Positions 42,713 to 52,359 of a DNA stretch of 64,000 nt are shown here, in pieces (position 1 is the stretch's first letter; each line of letters opens with the position of its first letter). The notes under the pieces were generated by a model. It ran no database searches. It was given only the letters and a program-made list of their open reading frames with translations, and had not been told where the DNA came from. A program made the translations under genes and the position numbers. Source of the stretch: Vagococcus xieshaowenii (lineage in GTDB: Bacteria; Bacillota; Bacilli; Lactobacillales; Vagococcaceae); assembly GCF_004792515.1 (NCBI RefSeq), contig NZ_CP038865.1:952001-1016000 (forward strand), read 5' to 3'.

Positions 42713-43903
42713 TTACTCCTTTGATTCTCCAACAAAGTCATAATGACGCTGATGATTAGTTACTTCGACTAATTGAATTGGCGCATGATCAAAGCGACTA
42801 GATAAGCTAGCTGTTGAGCCATCCGTCGGTAATTTTTCAGAGAACACCTCTTCATATTCTGCAACAGTTAATAATTGACGTGCAGCAAGTAAACCAGTAT
42901 GTTCGGCTGTCAATAAATGTTCATCAAAACCATCAACTAGATCAAGTAAGAAGAATTCGCCAACCGCCCCAGAGCCATAGCTAAAGCACCCAATCGTATG
43001 TCCTGCTTTTAAGCTTGGCGCGTTATCTAGTAATGAATTTAAGCCTAAATATAAAGAGCCAGTATAGATATTTCCAATGTTTTTTGTGTAAATAATACTT
43101 TCTTCGTAATGTGTCAAAAAACGTTCTTTTGTTGTCTCTGAAACATTTTCTAATAAATTAGCCATTGCTTTTTTTCCCATTTTTGAATAAGGCAAATGAA
43201 AACATAAGGCTTCTAGAGATGCCACATCAAGAGAATAACGTGATTGATATTCTTTAAGGACTGTTTCAAAAAAGTTAATATAAGCTTCATTTGAAAATTT
43301 ACCATCTACCATGGCATTCTCAGAATAAGTAGGACGCCAGAAGTCAAAAATATCACTCGTATACATAACGGTTTCATCTCTGATTGAAAAAATTCTAGGG
43401 TCTTCGGCAATTAACATCGCTACTGCTCCAGCACCTTGAGTGACTTCCCCAGGTGTATTTAAGCCATAACGGGCAATGTCTGAACCAATTACTAATACCT
43501 TACGTCCAGGATGTAAGGTTACATAGTCCTTGGCCATCATTATACCAGCTGTTGCACTGTAGCAAGCTTGCTTCATCTCAATACAACGGGCAAAAGGATT
43601 AATACCTAATAATTTGTGAATAGACACCGCACCAGACTTAGAATAATCTGTTCCTGATTCTGTGGCAAAAATCACCATATCAATTAGTAACGCATCTTCT
43701 TTAGAAATAATAGGTAGGGCTGCATTAGCTCCCATAGACACCGCATCTTGTGTGATCGGGTTAATTCCCATTTTTTCTTGACCAATGCCAATTGTATATT
43801 TATTAGGGTCTGTGTCACGAGCGTGAGCCAGATCGATCATATCGACATATAGCGTAGGGGTGAAGAAATTTATTTTATCAATACCTATTTTTTTAGTGTT
43901 CAT
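42713..43903 (-). CDS. mvaS: Hydroxymethylglutaryl-CoA synthase
   Basis: A 396-residue thiolase-fold enzyme that condenses acetyl-CoA and acetoacetyl-CoA. The nucleophile is C114 in MKQACYSATAG, the general acid E82 in ATESGTD, and the His lies in FHLPYSKMGKKA. The ATG at 43903 has AAGGAGAG 7 bases upstream; the frame runs back to 43936 without a ribosome-binding site. It starts the mvaS-mvaA transcript, divergent from the mhqR operon. Confidence 0.95.
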   Translation of the reverse strand: MNTKKIGIDKINFFTPTLYVDMIDLAHARDTDPNKYTIGIGQEKMGINPITQDAVSMGANAALPIISKEDALLIDMVIFATESGTDYSKSGAVSIHKLLGINPFARCIEMKQACYSATAGIMMAKDYVTLHPGRKVLVIGSDIARYGLNTPGEVTQGAGAVAMLIAEDPRIFSIRDETVMYTSDIFDFWRPTYSENAMVDGKFSNEAYINFFETVLKEYQSRYSLDVASLEALCFHLPYSKMGKKAMANLLENVSETTKERFLTHYEESIIYTKNIGNIYTGSLYLGLNSLLDNAPSLKAGHTIGCFSYGSGAVGEFFLLDLVDGFDEHLLTAEHTGLLAARQLLTVAEYEEVFSEKLPTDGSTASLSSRFDHAPIQLVEVTNHQRHYDFVGESKE

Positions 43904-44083
43904 ATGTATTCTCTCCTTATTTGGAAAATCTATCATTTGAAGTGTAGCATAAAAATGCTGAAAACGTGAATACTCTTACGATTATTTAAATTATTTTAAT
44001 AAATTTAGTGTCTATTTATCGTTAATTTTAATAAATTAAGTTAGCAAATAAGAATTAAAACTTATTTTTTGTAAGCATATAAA

Positions 44084-44112
44084 TTGTCACTAATAACTAT
44101 ACGAGATATAAT
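44084..44112 (+). promoter_or_regulatory. mhqR operon promoter
   Basis: TTGTCA (44084-44089), a 17-base spacer and TATAAT (44107-44112). The dyad operators overlap the -10 and the start of transcription. Confidence 0.75.
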
Positions 44113-44132
44113 TATCTCGAATTAGAGATAAT
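44111..44132. promoter_or_regulatory. MhqR-type operator
   Basis: ATTATCTC and GAGATAAT flank GAATTA, closely resembling the Bacillus MhqR box (TATCTCGAATTCGAGATA type). A second overlapping dyad, CGAGATA/TATCTCG, spans 44102-44119 across the -10. This predicts autorepression of the operon. Confidence 0.75.
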
Positions 44133-44145
44133 AGAGGTGAATGAG

Positions 44146-44571
44146 ATGAATCAAACAGAGCGAGCACTACATAATTTTATTGCCATCATGAGAACAAAAG
44201 ATTCTATTGAGAATGTTGTAAGACAAGACGTTAAACAGTATGGCTTAAATCTAACCGAATTTGCGGTATTAGAATTACTTTACAGTAAAGGAGAACAACC
44301 TATTCAAAAAATAGGGGACAAAATTCTTATCGCAAGTAGTTCTACAACCTATGTGGTAGATAAATTAGTTGCCAAACATTTAGTCGAGCGCTGTGTTTCT
44401 TCTAATGATCGACGAGTTTATTTGGCTAATTTGACACAGGAAGGCGAAAGGTTAATGCAGGATATCTTCCCTAAACATGCGAAGACTATCGAGCAAATTT
44501 TTTCAACGTTAAATGAAGAAGAAATGAAACAACTACAACGTATTTTACTTAAAGTTAATCAGACAACATAA
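44146..44571 (+). CDS. mhqR: MarR-family regulator, MhqR-like
   Basis: A 141-residue winged-helix repressor. The core ALHNFIAIMRTKDSIENVVR, then LTEFAVLELLYSKGEQPIQKIG, the recognition helix SSSTTYVVDKLV and the wing RRVYLANLT match MhqR/DUF24-adjacent MarR proteins. MhqR represses genes for catechol and quinone detoxification. The downstream genes fit exactly, and the promoter carries MhqR-like dyads. ATG at 44146 follows AGAGGTGA; an in-frame GTG at 44137 lies inside that site. Confidence 0.88.
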   Translation: MNQTERALHNFIAIMRTKDSIENVVRQDVKQYGLNLTEFAVLELLYSKGEQPIQKIGDKILIASSSTTYVVDKLVAKHLVERCVSSNDRRVYLANLTQEGERLMQDIFPKHAKTIEQIFSTLNEEEMKQLQRILLKVNQTT

Positions 44572-44615
44572 GACAATTGATCAATCGAACATAGATTAAG
44601 AAAGAAGGAACGATT

Positions 44616-45581
44616 ATGACAAAACAAACATCATTAAAAGGAATTCATCACGTGACTGCGATGACAAGCGATGCCGTTAAAAACTATCAATTTTTTACGG
44701 AAGTTTTAGGGATGCGTTTAGTAAAAAAAACTGTCAATCAAGATGATATTTACACCTACCATACTTTTTATGCAGACGATCAAGGATCACCTGGAACAGA
44801 TATGACGTTTTTTGATTTTCCAAATAACCCACCCGGTGTTCGAGGAACCAATGCCATTACAAGAACTAGTTTCCGTGTGCCAACAAACGAATCGTTAGAC
44901 TATTGGGTCAAACGTTTTGATACATTAAACGTGAGACATGAAGGTATTAGTGATTTGTTTGGTAAAAAAGTTTTACCGTTTGAAGATGACGATCAACAAC
45001 GTTATCAATTGATTTCAGATGAGGACAATCAAGGCGTGATAGGTGGTACACCTTGGAAAAAAGGGCCTGTTCCATTAAAGCATGCTATTTATGGACTAGG
45101 ACCTATCGAGATAACAGTTGCTTATTTCGAGCGTTTCAAAGAAATAATGACGAGTGTATATGGTTTTACGATTGTCACTGACGAACAAGATGTTGTCTTA
45201 CTAGAAGTCGGGGAAGGTGGTAATGGTGCACAGATGATTTTACGTCACGACACACAATCACCAATAGCTCGTCAAGGATATGGAGAAGTCCATCATGTCG
45301 CATTCCGAGTAGCTGACCAAGAGGTGTTGTATGCTTGGTTGGATAAGTATCAACGTTTAGGGATTCCAAATTCAGGACATGTTGATCGTTATTATTTTGA
45401 AGCGTTATATGCACGAATTGGACATATTTTAATCGAATTATCAACTGATGGACCTGGTTTCATGGGAGATGAACCATATGAAACATTAGGCGAACATCTC
45501 TCTTTACCACCATTTTTAGAAAATCAACGTGCGTATATTGAAAGTGAAATTCGACCATTCAATACCAAAAGGGAGGACTAA
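44616..45581 (+). CDS. VOC-family ring-cleaving dioxygenase (MhqA/MhqO-like), first copy
   Basis: A 321-residue two-module VOC protein. Metal ligands of the dioxygenase fold are visible as HHVTAM near the start, VHHVAFR in the middle and the glutamate in LIELSTDGPGF near the C-terminus. Such enzymes probably open hydroquinone or catechol rings. It starts 44 bases after mhqR and ends 2 bases before a paralogue, all in one operon under MhqR control. AAAGGAAC precedes the ATG. Confidence 0.88.
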   Translation: MTKQTSLKGIHHVTAMTSDAVKNYQFFTEVLGMRLVKKTVNQDDIYTYHTFYADDQGSPGTDMTFFDFPNNPPGVRGTNAITRTSFRVPTNESLDYWVKRFDTLNVRHEGISDLFGKKVLPFEDDDQQRYQLISDEDNQGVIGGTPWKKGPVPLKHAIYGLGPIEITVAYFERFKEIMTSVYGFTIVTDEQDVVLLEVGEGGNGAQMILRHDTQSPIARQGYGEVHHVAFRVADQEVLYAWLDKYQRLGIPNSGHVDRYYFEALYARIGHILIELSTDGPGFMGDEPYETLGEHLSLPPFLENQRAYIESEIRPFNTKRED

Positions 45582-45583
45582 AT

Positions 45584-46477
45584 ATGCTAGGTATTAACAA
45601 AATTCATCATATATCTGCCATAGTGGGAGATGTCCAAGAAAACTTAAACTTTTACCGAGATATTTTGGGTTTACGTTTGATTAAACAAACCGTCAATTTT
45701 GATGATCCATCAACGTATCATTTATACTTTGCTAATGACAACGAAAAAATGGGCACTGTAATCACCTTTTTTCCATGGCAAAATGCCTATGCTGGTCGTG
45801 TAGGTGGTGGACAAGTTGGAAAGATCGCTTTTAGCATTCCTAAAGGCAGTCTAACAAGCTGGGAAGATAACTTTAAACAGTTACAAATTCCTTTTACACG
45901 CGAGCCTGTTTTTTCTGGTGCACAACTTCATTTTTCAGATCCTCACGGTTTAAGCTTAAGCTTGGTAGAAAGCACTGAAGCGTCAGATAATGAAGCCATT
46001 ACGGATATTCATGGCGTAGAATTACTTTCAACTGATTATCAGCAAACATTGACTAGTCTAACCAAACATCTAGGAATGAGTGATGCGTATGAAGAAGCTG
46101 ACGTTTCGCGAATATTCATTAGAGGAGAAAGCGTGCAAGAAATTGTGTTACCTAAAACAAACTTTAACATAGGGCGTTTTGGTGTGGGAACAGTCCATCA
46201 TATCGCGTGGTCAGTTCCAAATGATATCAAACAAATGCTTTGGCAAGATAAATTAATGGCCCTTCAATACGGCGTAACAGAAATTAAAGATCGGCGTTAT
46301 TTCAAAGCTATATACTTGAAAGAATTTGGTAATATTATTTTTGAACTAGCAACGGAAACGCCAGGTTTTACAATTGATGAATCGCTTGAGCATTTAGGAG
46401 AGACATTAATGTTACCTAGTCAATTTGAATCCTTGCGTGAGCAAATTATGGCACAATTACCGGAGTTGAAGGTATGA
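45584..46477 (+). CDS. VOC-family ring-cleaving dioxygenase (MhqO-like), second copy
   Basis: A 297-residue paralogue of the preceding gene with the same ligand pattern: IHHISAIVGD, VHHIAWSV and FELATETPGF. The two are diverged enough to suggest different substrates or an old duplication. A GGGAGGAC site lies at the end of the upstream gene, giving tight coupling. Its last four bases overlap the start of the flavin-reductase gene. Confidence 0.87.
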   Translation: MLGINKIHHISAIVGDVQENLNFYRDILGLRLIKQTVNFDDPSTYHLYFANDNEKMGTVITFFPWQNAYAGRVGGGQVGKIAFSIPKGSLTSWEDNFKQLQIPFTREPVFSGAQLHFSDPHGLSLSLVESTEASDNEAITDIHGVELLSTDYQQTLTSLTKHLGMSDAYEEADVSRIFIRGESVQEIVLPKTNFNIGRFGVGTVHHIAWSVPNDIKQMLWQDKLMALQYGVTEIKDRRYFKAIYLKEFGNIIFELATETPGFTIDESLEHLGETLMLPSQFESLREQIMAQLPELKV

Positions 46478-47091
46478 CTAAAAAATTATTATTAACACCT
46501 AGTGAATTAAATGAACGTGATAATTATAAGTTACTGATTGGTTCAATTGTACCACGGCCTATTGCGCTAATTAGTACACTTAATGAACAACAAGAGCTAA
46601 ATATTGCACCCTTTAGCTATTTTAATATTGTAACGGCTAATCCTCCGATTGTCTCTGTTTCGGTTCAACGTAAAAACGGTCAGTTAAAAGATACGGCTAG
46701 GAACCTTTTAGCTCAAAAAGAAGCAGTGGTTCATCTGGTTGGTACAGAAATTGTAGCAGAAGCCAATCAAACAGCAGCTAATTTAGGGCCTAATGAGAGT
46801 GAGTTATCTTTGACTAACTTTACTACAGTAGCCTCTCATACGATTCAAACGCCGAGTATTTCACAAGCCAACATGCGTTTTGAAACAACCTTACTAGATT
46901 GTATTCCCATTGAAAACGATGGCATACCAACGGCGGATTTGTTTTTATTAAAAGTCCAAGCTTATCAAATTGATGAGCGTATTTATGAAGAAGGAAAAAT
47001 AAATTTAGAGCAATTGTCTCCCGTCAGTCGCTTAGCAGGTGATTACTATGGACAAGTTGCTGAGGTCTTTCGTTTGAAACGACCTGATTAA
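46474..47091 (+). CDS. Flavin reductase-like FMN-binding split-barrel protein
   Basis: A 205-residue protein of the flavin-reductase (DUF447-like) fold. The N-terminal KLLIGSIVPRPIALISTLNEQ and NIAPFSYFNIVTANPPIVSVSV are characteristic. It should bind FMN and may reduce flavin or quinones for the neighbouring dioxygenases. It overlaps the upstream gene by ATGA, so it is coupled to the mhq operon. Confidence 0.87.
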   Translation: MTKKLLLTPSELNERDNYKLLIGSIVPRPIALISTLNEQQELNIAPFSYFNIVTANPPIVSVSVQRKNGQLKDTARNLLAQKEAVVHLVGTEIVAEANQTAANLGPNESELSLTNFTTVASHTIQTPSISQANMRFETTLLDCIPIENDGIPTADLFLLKVQAYQIDERIYEEGKINLEQLSPVSRLAGDYYGQVAEVFRLKRPD

Positions 47092-47112
47092 TAAGTGAGG
47101 AGGTGTCTGTAA

Positions 47113-47727
47113 ATGGAACATCGATTTATTCAAGGAGAAGAACATCAACCGGTCTTTGTATTGCTACATGGAACAGGTGGTAGTATGGAAGATTTAATAC
47201 CAGTAGCAGAGCATTTGAATTCTGACGCGTCAATATTAAGTTTACAAGGAGAGGTATTAGAAAACGGAATGCGTCGTTTTTTTAAACGGTTTCCAGATGC
47301 TAGTTTTGATTGGTGTGATTTGGAAAAACGTGGTGAGCAGTTACTTGATTTTTTAAAGGAAGCCGCTAGTATGTATCAATTCAAATTAAGTGACGTTATA
47401 TTAGTTGGCTATTCAAATGGCGCTAACATGGCGATTAATTTGTTATTAAAGGAACACGGTAACCGGTTAAATCGCGCTATTTTATTCCATCCAATGTATC
47501 CAACAACGGAAACAAGAACAGCAAATTTAGCTGATGTATCAATTTTTGCCTCTTTAGGTGTAAAAGATCCTATCGTATCAGTAACCCAAAGCGAGCAAGT
47601 CATAGCGTTATTCGCAGATCAGGGGGCAAACGTCACCCAGTTTTGGACAACGGGCCATCAATTACTACAAAACGAAGTTGAAAAAGCTAGAAAATGGCTA
47701 AAGCAACAATTAGAAAATACTGACTAA
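47113..47727 (+). CDS. Phospholipase/carboxylesterase MhqD-like
   Basis: A 204-residue alpha/beta hydrolase. It has HGTGGSMEDLI near the start, nucleophile S101 in LVGYSNGANMA, a late acidic residue in GVKDPIV and a C-terminal His in TTGHQL. It belongs to the family of B. subtilis MhqD, a quinone-induced hydrolase. It ends the mhq operon and has a good GAGGAGGTG site. A strong terminator follows. Confidence 0.87.
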   Translation: MEHRFIQGEEHQPVFVLLHGTGGSMEDLIPVAEHLNSDASILSLQGEVLENGMRRFFKRFPDASFDWCDLEKRGEQLLDFLKEAASMYQFKLSDVILVGYSNGANMAINLLLKEHGNRLNRAILFHPMYPTTETRTANLADVSIFASLGVKDPIVSVTQSEQVIALFADQGANVTQFWTTGHQLLQNEVEKARKWLKQQLENTD

Positions 47728-47763
47728 AAAGAGCTGTGACAAAAATTTGTCACAGCTCTTTTT
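47726..47763. terminator. Bidirectional terminator after the mhq operon
   Basis: A perfect 18-bp stem (AAAAAGAGCTGTGACAAA with its complement). It also ends the minus-strand cyclophilin gene. Confidence 0.9.
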
Positions 47764-47768
47764 AAGGA

Positions 47769-48533
47769 CTATTTAGGCTCTTGTAAAATATCTATAGATT
47801 TGATAACAACATCTTTTTCTGGTTTATCATTTGCACCTGTTTTAACTGAAGCAATCTTGTCTACCACATCCATACCTTCAGTCACTTGACCAAAGACTGT
47901 GTGGTTGCTAGTAGATCCTTCGAAAGTGTAATCCAGATAAGGGGTTCCACCAGATTTATATTTATCAATTATTTGTTGAGGATATTCATCCGTTAATAAT
48001 CCATCAGACATATTGTCACTATTTTGGACAATGAAAAATTGACTGCCATTTGTATCAGGACCGGCATTTGCCATTGATAGTGCGCCACGAATATTGAATA
48101 ATTCTCGATTTGATTCATCTTCAAACGGTTCTCCCCAAATACTTTCACCACCAGCACCGGTTCCTTCAGGGTCTCCACCTTGTATCATAAAGTTGTTGAT
48201 CACACGGTGGAAGGTTACACCATCATAATAGCCTTTTTTCGCATGTGTCACAAAATTTTCAACTGTTTTTGGTACAACTTCAGGGAATAATCTAATTTTT
48301 ATTGCTCCCTCAGACGTATTCATTTGCACCAAATATTCATTGGCTTGAACGTCTTCAGATAATTGGGGGAAGCTCATTTTACTGAAATCTACTGATTCTT
48401 CAGTATTTGATGAATCAATCGTTACTTCAGTAGAATTTGTAATACTTTCAACGGTATTTTCTTTTGACGAGCTACATCCACCCAATAATAATAAAGAGGA
48501 AGATAATAGTAGGGGCATTAATAATTTTTTCAT
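47769..48533 (-). CDS. Cyclophilin-type peptidyl-prolyl isomerase lipoprotein
   Basis: A 254-residue extracellular folding factor. The signal peptide ends in the lipobox LGGC (C near 20), and a Ser/Thr/Glu-rich linker (about 21-55) follows. The cyclophilin domain has [37 protein letters not shown] and [17 protein letters not shown]. It should speed proline isomerisation in exported proteins. It is monocistronic and on the minus strand. Confidence 0.93.
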   Translation of the reverse strand: MKKLLMPLLLSSSLLLLGGCSSSKENTVESITNSTEVTIDSSNTEESVDFSKMSFPQLSEDVQANEYLVQMNTSEGAIKIRLFPEVVPKTVENFVTHAKKGYYDGVTFHRVINNFMIQGGDPEGTGAGGESIWGEPFEDESNRELFNIRGALSMANAGPDTNGSQFFIVQNSDNMSDGLLTDEYPQQIIDKYKSGGTPYLDYTFEGSTSNHTVFGQVTEGMDVVDKIASVKTGANDKPEKDVVIKSIDILQEPK

Positions 48534-48650
48534 TACATTAGTTCACTCACTTTCAATAAGATGATAAAGATTATAAATAAGATTATACCTAATTATGACA
48601 CAAGTGAGAAATAAAATAAAAAAAGTCCTATTTTACCTATAATTAGTGGA

Positions 48651-48666
48651 CGTGGTCTAGACAACT
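48651..48666. promoter_or_regulatory. NagR/DasR-type (dre) operator before the MupG-like gene
   Basis: The dyad core TGGTCTAGACAAC matches the GntR/HutC-family amino-sugar operator (ACTGGTCTAGACCACT type) at 13 of 16 positions. It ends 3 bases before an extended -10 (TGCTATAAT, ending at 48675). This predicts repression relieved by an amino-sugar phosphate. Confidence 0.65.
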
Positions 48667-48669
48667 TGC

Positions 48670-48675
48670 TATAAT
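48670..48675 (+). promoter_or_regulatory. -10 of the MupG-like gene
   Basis: TATAAT with an upstream TGC (extended -10), 36 bases before the start codon. The -35 region is weak. Confidence 0.6.
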
Positions 48676-48711
48676 AAAAGCGTATTCAAAAATAGCTAGG
48701 GGGATATTACA

Positions 48712-49803
48712 ATGGGAAAATTAGGTATTTCAATTTATCCAGAACGATCAACATTTGAAAAAGACAAAGACTATTTAGATTTAGCACATAAATATGGATT
48801 TAAACGTGTGTTCACCAGTCTATTACAAATAACCGGTGACAAAGATCAAGTATTAGCAGACTTTAAAAAAGTCGTAGATTATGCTAATTCACTTGATTTT
48901 GAAGTGATGGTTGATATTAACCCTGGTTTGTTTGAACAATTAGGCATTTCATATGACGATTTGTCATTCTTCCATGAAATGGGCGCAGATGGTGTCCGTC
49001 TAGATATTGGAATGACAGGTGCGGAAGAAGCCCGTATGACACGTAACCCATACGGCATTAAAATTGAAATTAATATGAGTGGTGGTACTAGCTATGTTGA
49101 TAATATTATGAGCTATTCACCTAATACATCTAATTTATTAGGGTCACATAACTTTTATCCTCATCGCTATTCTGGTTTAGATTATCAACATTTTGTTAAT
49201 TGTTCGGAACAATTTAGACAGTATAACCTTAACACTATGGCATTTGTTAATTCGCACGCTGCCACATTTGGTCCATGGCCAACGCAAGATGGTTTATGTT
49301 CGCTAGAAGATCATCGTGATTTAGAAATTGCAACGCAAGTGAAACATTTAGTCTTAACAGGTTTAATTGATGATATTACGATTGGAAATGCCTATGCTTC
49401 AGAAGAAGAATTAAAAGCAATGGCAGAAGCATTCAATGCAGAATTCCCATCAATTAAAGTAGTGCCTGCAGAAGATATAACCGAAAATGAACGTATTTGT
49501 TTATTTGACAATGTTCACAGCTACCGAGGAGATCGCTCATCTTACATGTTGCGTTCGACAATGACTCGTGTTATTTACAAAGACAAGGAATTTCCAGCCC
49601 ATAATACCGTTGACATGGTTCGTGGTGATGTCTTAATTGATAATGTCGGGTATGGACAGTACAAAGGTGAAACTCAAATAGCGCTTAAAGAAATGAAAAA
49701 CGATGGCCGTGTCAATGTGGTTGGTAAAATTTCTGAAGATGAATTATTCCTATTAGAATTTTTAAAACCTTGGTCAAGTTTCAAACTAATTGAAGCTAAA
49801 TAA
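48712..49803 (+). CDS. DUF871 / MupG-like 6-phospho-N-acetylmuramidase
   Basis: A 363-residue protein with a TIM-barrel N-terminal domain (GISIYPERSTFEKD, VDINPGLFEQLG and GADGVRLDIG) and a C-terminal cyclophilin-like domain after about residue 240. It belongs to DUF871, which includes MupG (GH170), a cytoplasmic 6-phospho-muramidase used in peptidoglycan sugar salvage. No other mup or nag gene is adjacent. A NagR/DasR-type operator in its promoter supports an amino-sugar role. AGGGGGA precedes the ATG. Confidence 0.8.
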   Translation: MGKLGISIYPERSTFEKDKDYLDLAHKYGFKRVFTSLLQITGDKDQVLADFKKVVDYANSLDFEVMVDINPGLFEQLGISYDDLSFFHEMGADGVRLDIGMTGAEEARMTRNPYGIKIEINMSGGTSYVDNIMSYSPNTSNLLGSHNFYPHRYSGLDYQHFVNCSEQFRQYNLNTMAFVNSHAATFGPWPTQDGLCSLEDHRDLEIATQVKHLVLTGLIDDITIGNAYASEEELKAMAEAFNAEFPSIKVVPAEDITENERICLFDNVHSYRGDRSSYMLRSTMTRVIYKDKEFPAHNTVDMVRGDVLIDNVGYGQYKGETQIALKEMKNDGRVNVVGKISEDELFLLEFLKPWSSFKLIEAK

Positions 49804-49808
49804 CGACT

Positions 49809-49843
49809 AAACTTAGAGGTCCTTTAGACTTCTAAGTTTTTTT
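49809..49843 (+). terminator. Terminator after the MupG-like gene
   Basis: AAACTTAGAGGT pairs with ACTTCTAAGTTT (one wobble), with a T tract. Confidence 0.85.
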
Positions 49844-49855
49844 GTGTGGTTTAAG

Positions 49856-49885
49856 TTGAGAATAGTGACTTAAAAATGTTATGAT
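49856..49885 (+). promoter_or_regulatory. Putative obg promoter
   Basis: TTGAGA and TATGAT are spaced 18 bases apart. They lie 118 bases before the obg start, giving a long untranslated leader in which I see no clear structure. Confidence 0.5.
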
Positions 49886-50002
49886 AAAGAAGAAGTCTTA
49901 CTATATAGTTTTTTTACATAATAGATTAATAAAAAAATAGACAAGAAAGCTTTTTACCTATAGAATAGACAAAGATTGAATAAGAGTAGGAGGACAAAAT
50001 AT

Positions 50003-51310
50003 ATGTCCATGTTTTTAGATCAAGTAACGATCGACGTTAAAGCCGGTGACGGTGGCGATGGAATGGTTGCTTTTAGAAGAGAAAAATATGTACCCGATGG
50101 CGGTCCACATGGTGGAGATGGCGGTCGCGGTGGAAATGTCGTATTTATTGTTGACGAAGGCTTACGTACGTTAATGGATTTTCGTTTCAACAAACATTTC
50201 CGAGCGCAAAATGGTGAAAAAGGCATGCGTAAAGGGATGCACGGTCGCGGTTCTGATGACTTAATCGTAAAAATCCCACCAGGTACGACTATTAGAAGTC
50301 AAGAAACTGGAAAAATTTTAGGAGATTTAACAGAACACGGTGATAGTATCGTCGTAGCTAAAGGTGGTCGCGGTGGACGAGGTAATATGCGTTTTGCGAC
50401 ACCTTCAAATCCTGCTCCGGAAATTGCTGAAAATGGTGAACCAGGAGAAGAATTACGTTTAGACTTAGAATTGAAAATTTTAGCAGACGTTGGGTTAGTA
50501 GGATTCCCATCTGTTGGTAAATCAACGCTATTATCGATTGTCTCTAAAGCTAAACCAAAAATCGGAAGCTATCATTTTACAACCTTAGCGCCTAATATTG
50601 GGATGGTCCCAACAAAAGACGGTCGTAGTTTTGCTATGGCGGACTTGCCAGGATTAATCGAAGGTGCTTCACAAGGTATCGGACTAGGAACACAATTCCT
50701 ACGTCATATCGAACGTACGCGTGTATTATTACATGTCATTGATATGAGTGGTATGGAAGGTCGCGATCCATATGAAGATTACGTGACAATTAATAATGAA
50801 TTAGAATCACATAACTTAAGACTGTTAGAACGTCCACAAATTATTGTGGCCAATAAAATGGACATGCCGGATTCTGAAGAAAATCTTGAAGAATTCAAAA
50901 AGAAATTAGCTGAAAATATTGAAGGTGACTTACCTTTAGTTTTCCCAATTTCTGGTATTTCAAAACAAGGGGTCGACGATTTATTAGTTAAGACTGCCGA
51001 TATGATTGAAATTACACCGGAATTCCCATTATATGATGAAGAGGATATTCAAGAAGAAAACGTGGTTTATTCATTCGCAGCGACTCATCGAGAATTCGAT
51101 GTTGATCGTGATCCAGACGGTACGTGGGTACTTTCTGGCGAGAAATTAGAACGTTTATTCTTAATGACAAACTTAGAACGTGACGAAAGTACAATGCGTT
51201 TTGCCCGTCAAATGCGTGGTATGGGTGTTGATGAAGAGTTACGTGAACGAGGAGCCCAAGATGGCGACTCAGTTAGAATCATGGACTTTGTCTTTGAATT
51301 CGTTGACTAG
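50003..51310 (+). CDS. obgE: GTPase Obg/CgtA
   Basis: A 435-residue ribosome-assembly and stress GTPase. The glycine-rich OBG domain is at 1-160 ([31 protein letters not shown]), the G domain at about 160-335 ([22 protein letters not shown]), and an OCT domain at the C-terminus. The ATG at 50003 is 9 bases after AGGAGG; the frame opens at 49976 without a site. It heads the obg-rnz-SDR region, a common Firmicutes order, but a terminator separates it from rnz. Confidence 0.95.
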   Translation: MSMFLDQVTIDVKAGDGGDGMVAFRREKYVPDGGPHGGDGGRGGNVVFIVDEGLRTLMDFRFNKHFRAQNGEKGMRKGMHGRGSDDLIVKIPPGTTIRSQETGKILGDLTEHGDSIVVAKGGRGGRGNMRFATPSNPAPEIAENGEPGEELRLDLELKILADVGLVGFPSVGKSTLLSIVSKAKPKIGSYHFTTLAPNIGMVPTKDGRSFAMADLPGLIEGASQGIGLGTQFLRHIERTRVLLHVIDMSGMEGRDPYEDYVTINNELESHNLRLLERPQIIVANKMDMPDSEENLEEFKKKLAENIEGDLPLVFPISGISKQGVDDLLVKTADMIEITPEFPLYDEEDIQEENVVYSFAATHREFDVDRDPDGTWVLSGEKLERLFLMTNLERDESTMRFARQMRGMGVDEELRERGAQDGDSVRIMDFVFEFVD

Positions 51311-51348
51311 TAATTAGGCGCGTATAAAGATATTAAAAATAAGTATCT

Positions 51349-51383
51349 AGAGGTGATGGCACACGTTGCCTCACCTCTTTTTT
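51349..51383 (+). terminator. Terminator after obg
   Basis: AGAGGTGA and TGGCA pair with TGCC and TCACCTCT in an interrupted stem, with a T tract. Confidence 0.82.
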
Positions 51384-51411
51384 ATGGCAAATTAAAGAAT
51401 AGGAGTTAACA

Positions 51412-52359
51412 ATGAAATTAGAATTTTTAGGAACTGGTGCAGGTGTTCCATCAAAACAACGCAATGTAACAGGTATCGCACTAAAGTTATTTGACGAACG
51501 TAATGCTGTCTGGTTGTTTGATTGTGGTGAAGGAACCCAGCAACAAATTTTAAACACAAGTATCCGACCTGGAAAAATAGAAATGATATTTATTACGCAT
51601 TTACACGGTGACCATATTTTTGGGTTGCCGGGATTACTAAGCAGTCGCTCGTTTCAAGGAGGAGATACAACACTGACAATTGTTGGTCCTAAAGGTATCA
51701 AAGCGTTTGTTGAAATAAGTTTAAAAGTATCCGAATCTCGCTTATCCTATCCTTTAGCGTTCATCGAAATTGAAGAAGGTGGCATTGTCTTTAAAGATAA
51801 ACAATTTATTGTGGAATGCCTACCATTAGATCACAAGATTTCGAGCTATGGTTATCGTGTAACAGAAGCCGATCATCAAGGTGAATTACTAGTAGATAAA
51901 TTACAAGCATTAAATATTCCATCTGGCCCTATTTATGGGAAAATCAAAAATCGTCAAATCGTTAGCTTACCGGACGGGCGTGAGATTAATGGAGAAGAGT
52001 TTGTTGGACCCGATCAAAAAGGACGTATTGTGACTATATTAGGTGATACTAGAGCACATCCTAACGTTGCAAAATTGGCAAAAAATGCGGATGTCTTGGT
52101 TCACGAGAGTACCTTTAACCATGCCGAAGCACAAAAAGCTCGAGCCTATTATCATTCAACCTCAACTCAAGCGGCAACTGTTGCTAAGGAACAAGGAGTA
52201 GGTCGACTATTATTAACCCATATTAGTTCACGCTATTTAGGTAAAGCTGTATATGATATGGAAAGAGAAGCTAGAGCTATCTTCCCAAATACTAAGATTG
52301 TAAAAGACTTTGATATTATTGATATACCTTTTGACAAAGAGGAACGTCAAAATGGCTAG
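51412..52359 (+). CDS. rnz: Ribonuclease Z
   Basis: A 315-residue metallo-beta-lactamase-fold endonuclease that matures tRNA 3' ends. The zinc motif is [15 protein letters not shown] (near 62-76), and the early [14 protein letters not shown] is typical. GDTRAH, HESTF and LTHISSRY supply the remaining ligands. The length is normal for the short bacterial form. Its stop overlaps the start of the SDR gene. An AGGAG site precedes the ATG. Confidence 0.95.
   Translation: MKLEFLGTGAGVPSKQRNVTGIALKLFDERNAVWLFDCGEGTQQQILNTSIRPGKIEMIFITHLHGDHIFGLPGLLSSRSFQGGDTTLTIVGPKGIKAFVEISLKVSESRLSYPLAFIEIEEGGIVFKDKQFIVECLPLDHKISSYGYRVTEADHQGELLVDKLQALNIPSGPIYGKIKNRQIVSLPDGREINGEEFVGPDQKGRIVTILGDTRAHPNVAKLAKNADVLVHESTFNHAEAQKARAYYHSTSTQAATVAKEQGVGRLLLTHISSRYLGKAVYDMEREARAIFPNTKIVKDFDIIDIPFDKEERQNG

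Noticed and set aside
43959-43972. TGAAAACGTGAATA as a cre site before mvaS
   Set aside because: Two fixed positions are wrong, including the T after the CG core, and the mevalonate pathway is not an expected CcpA target.
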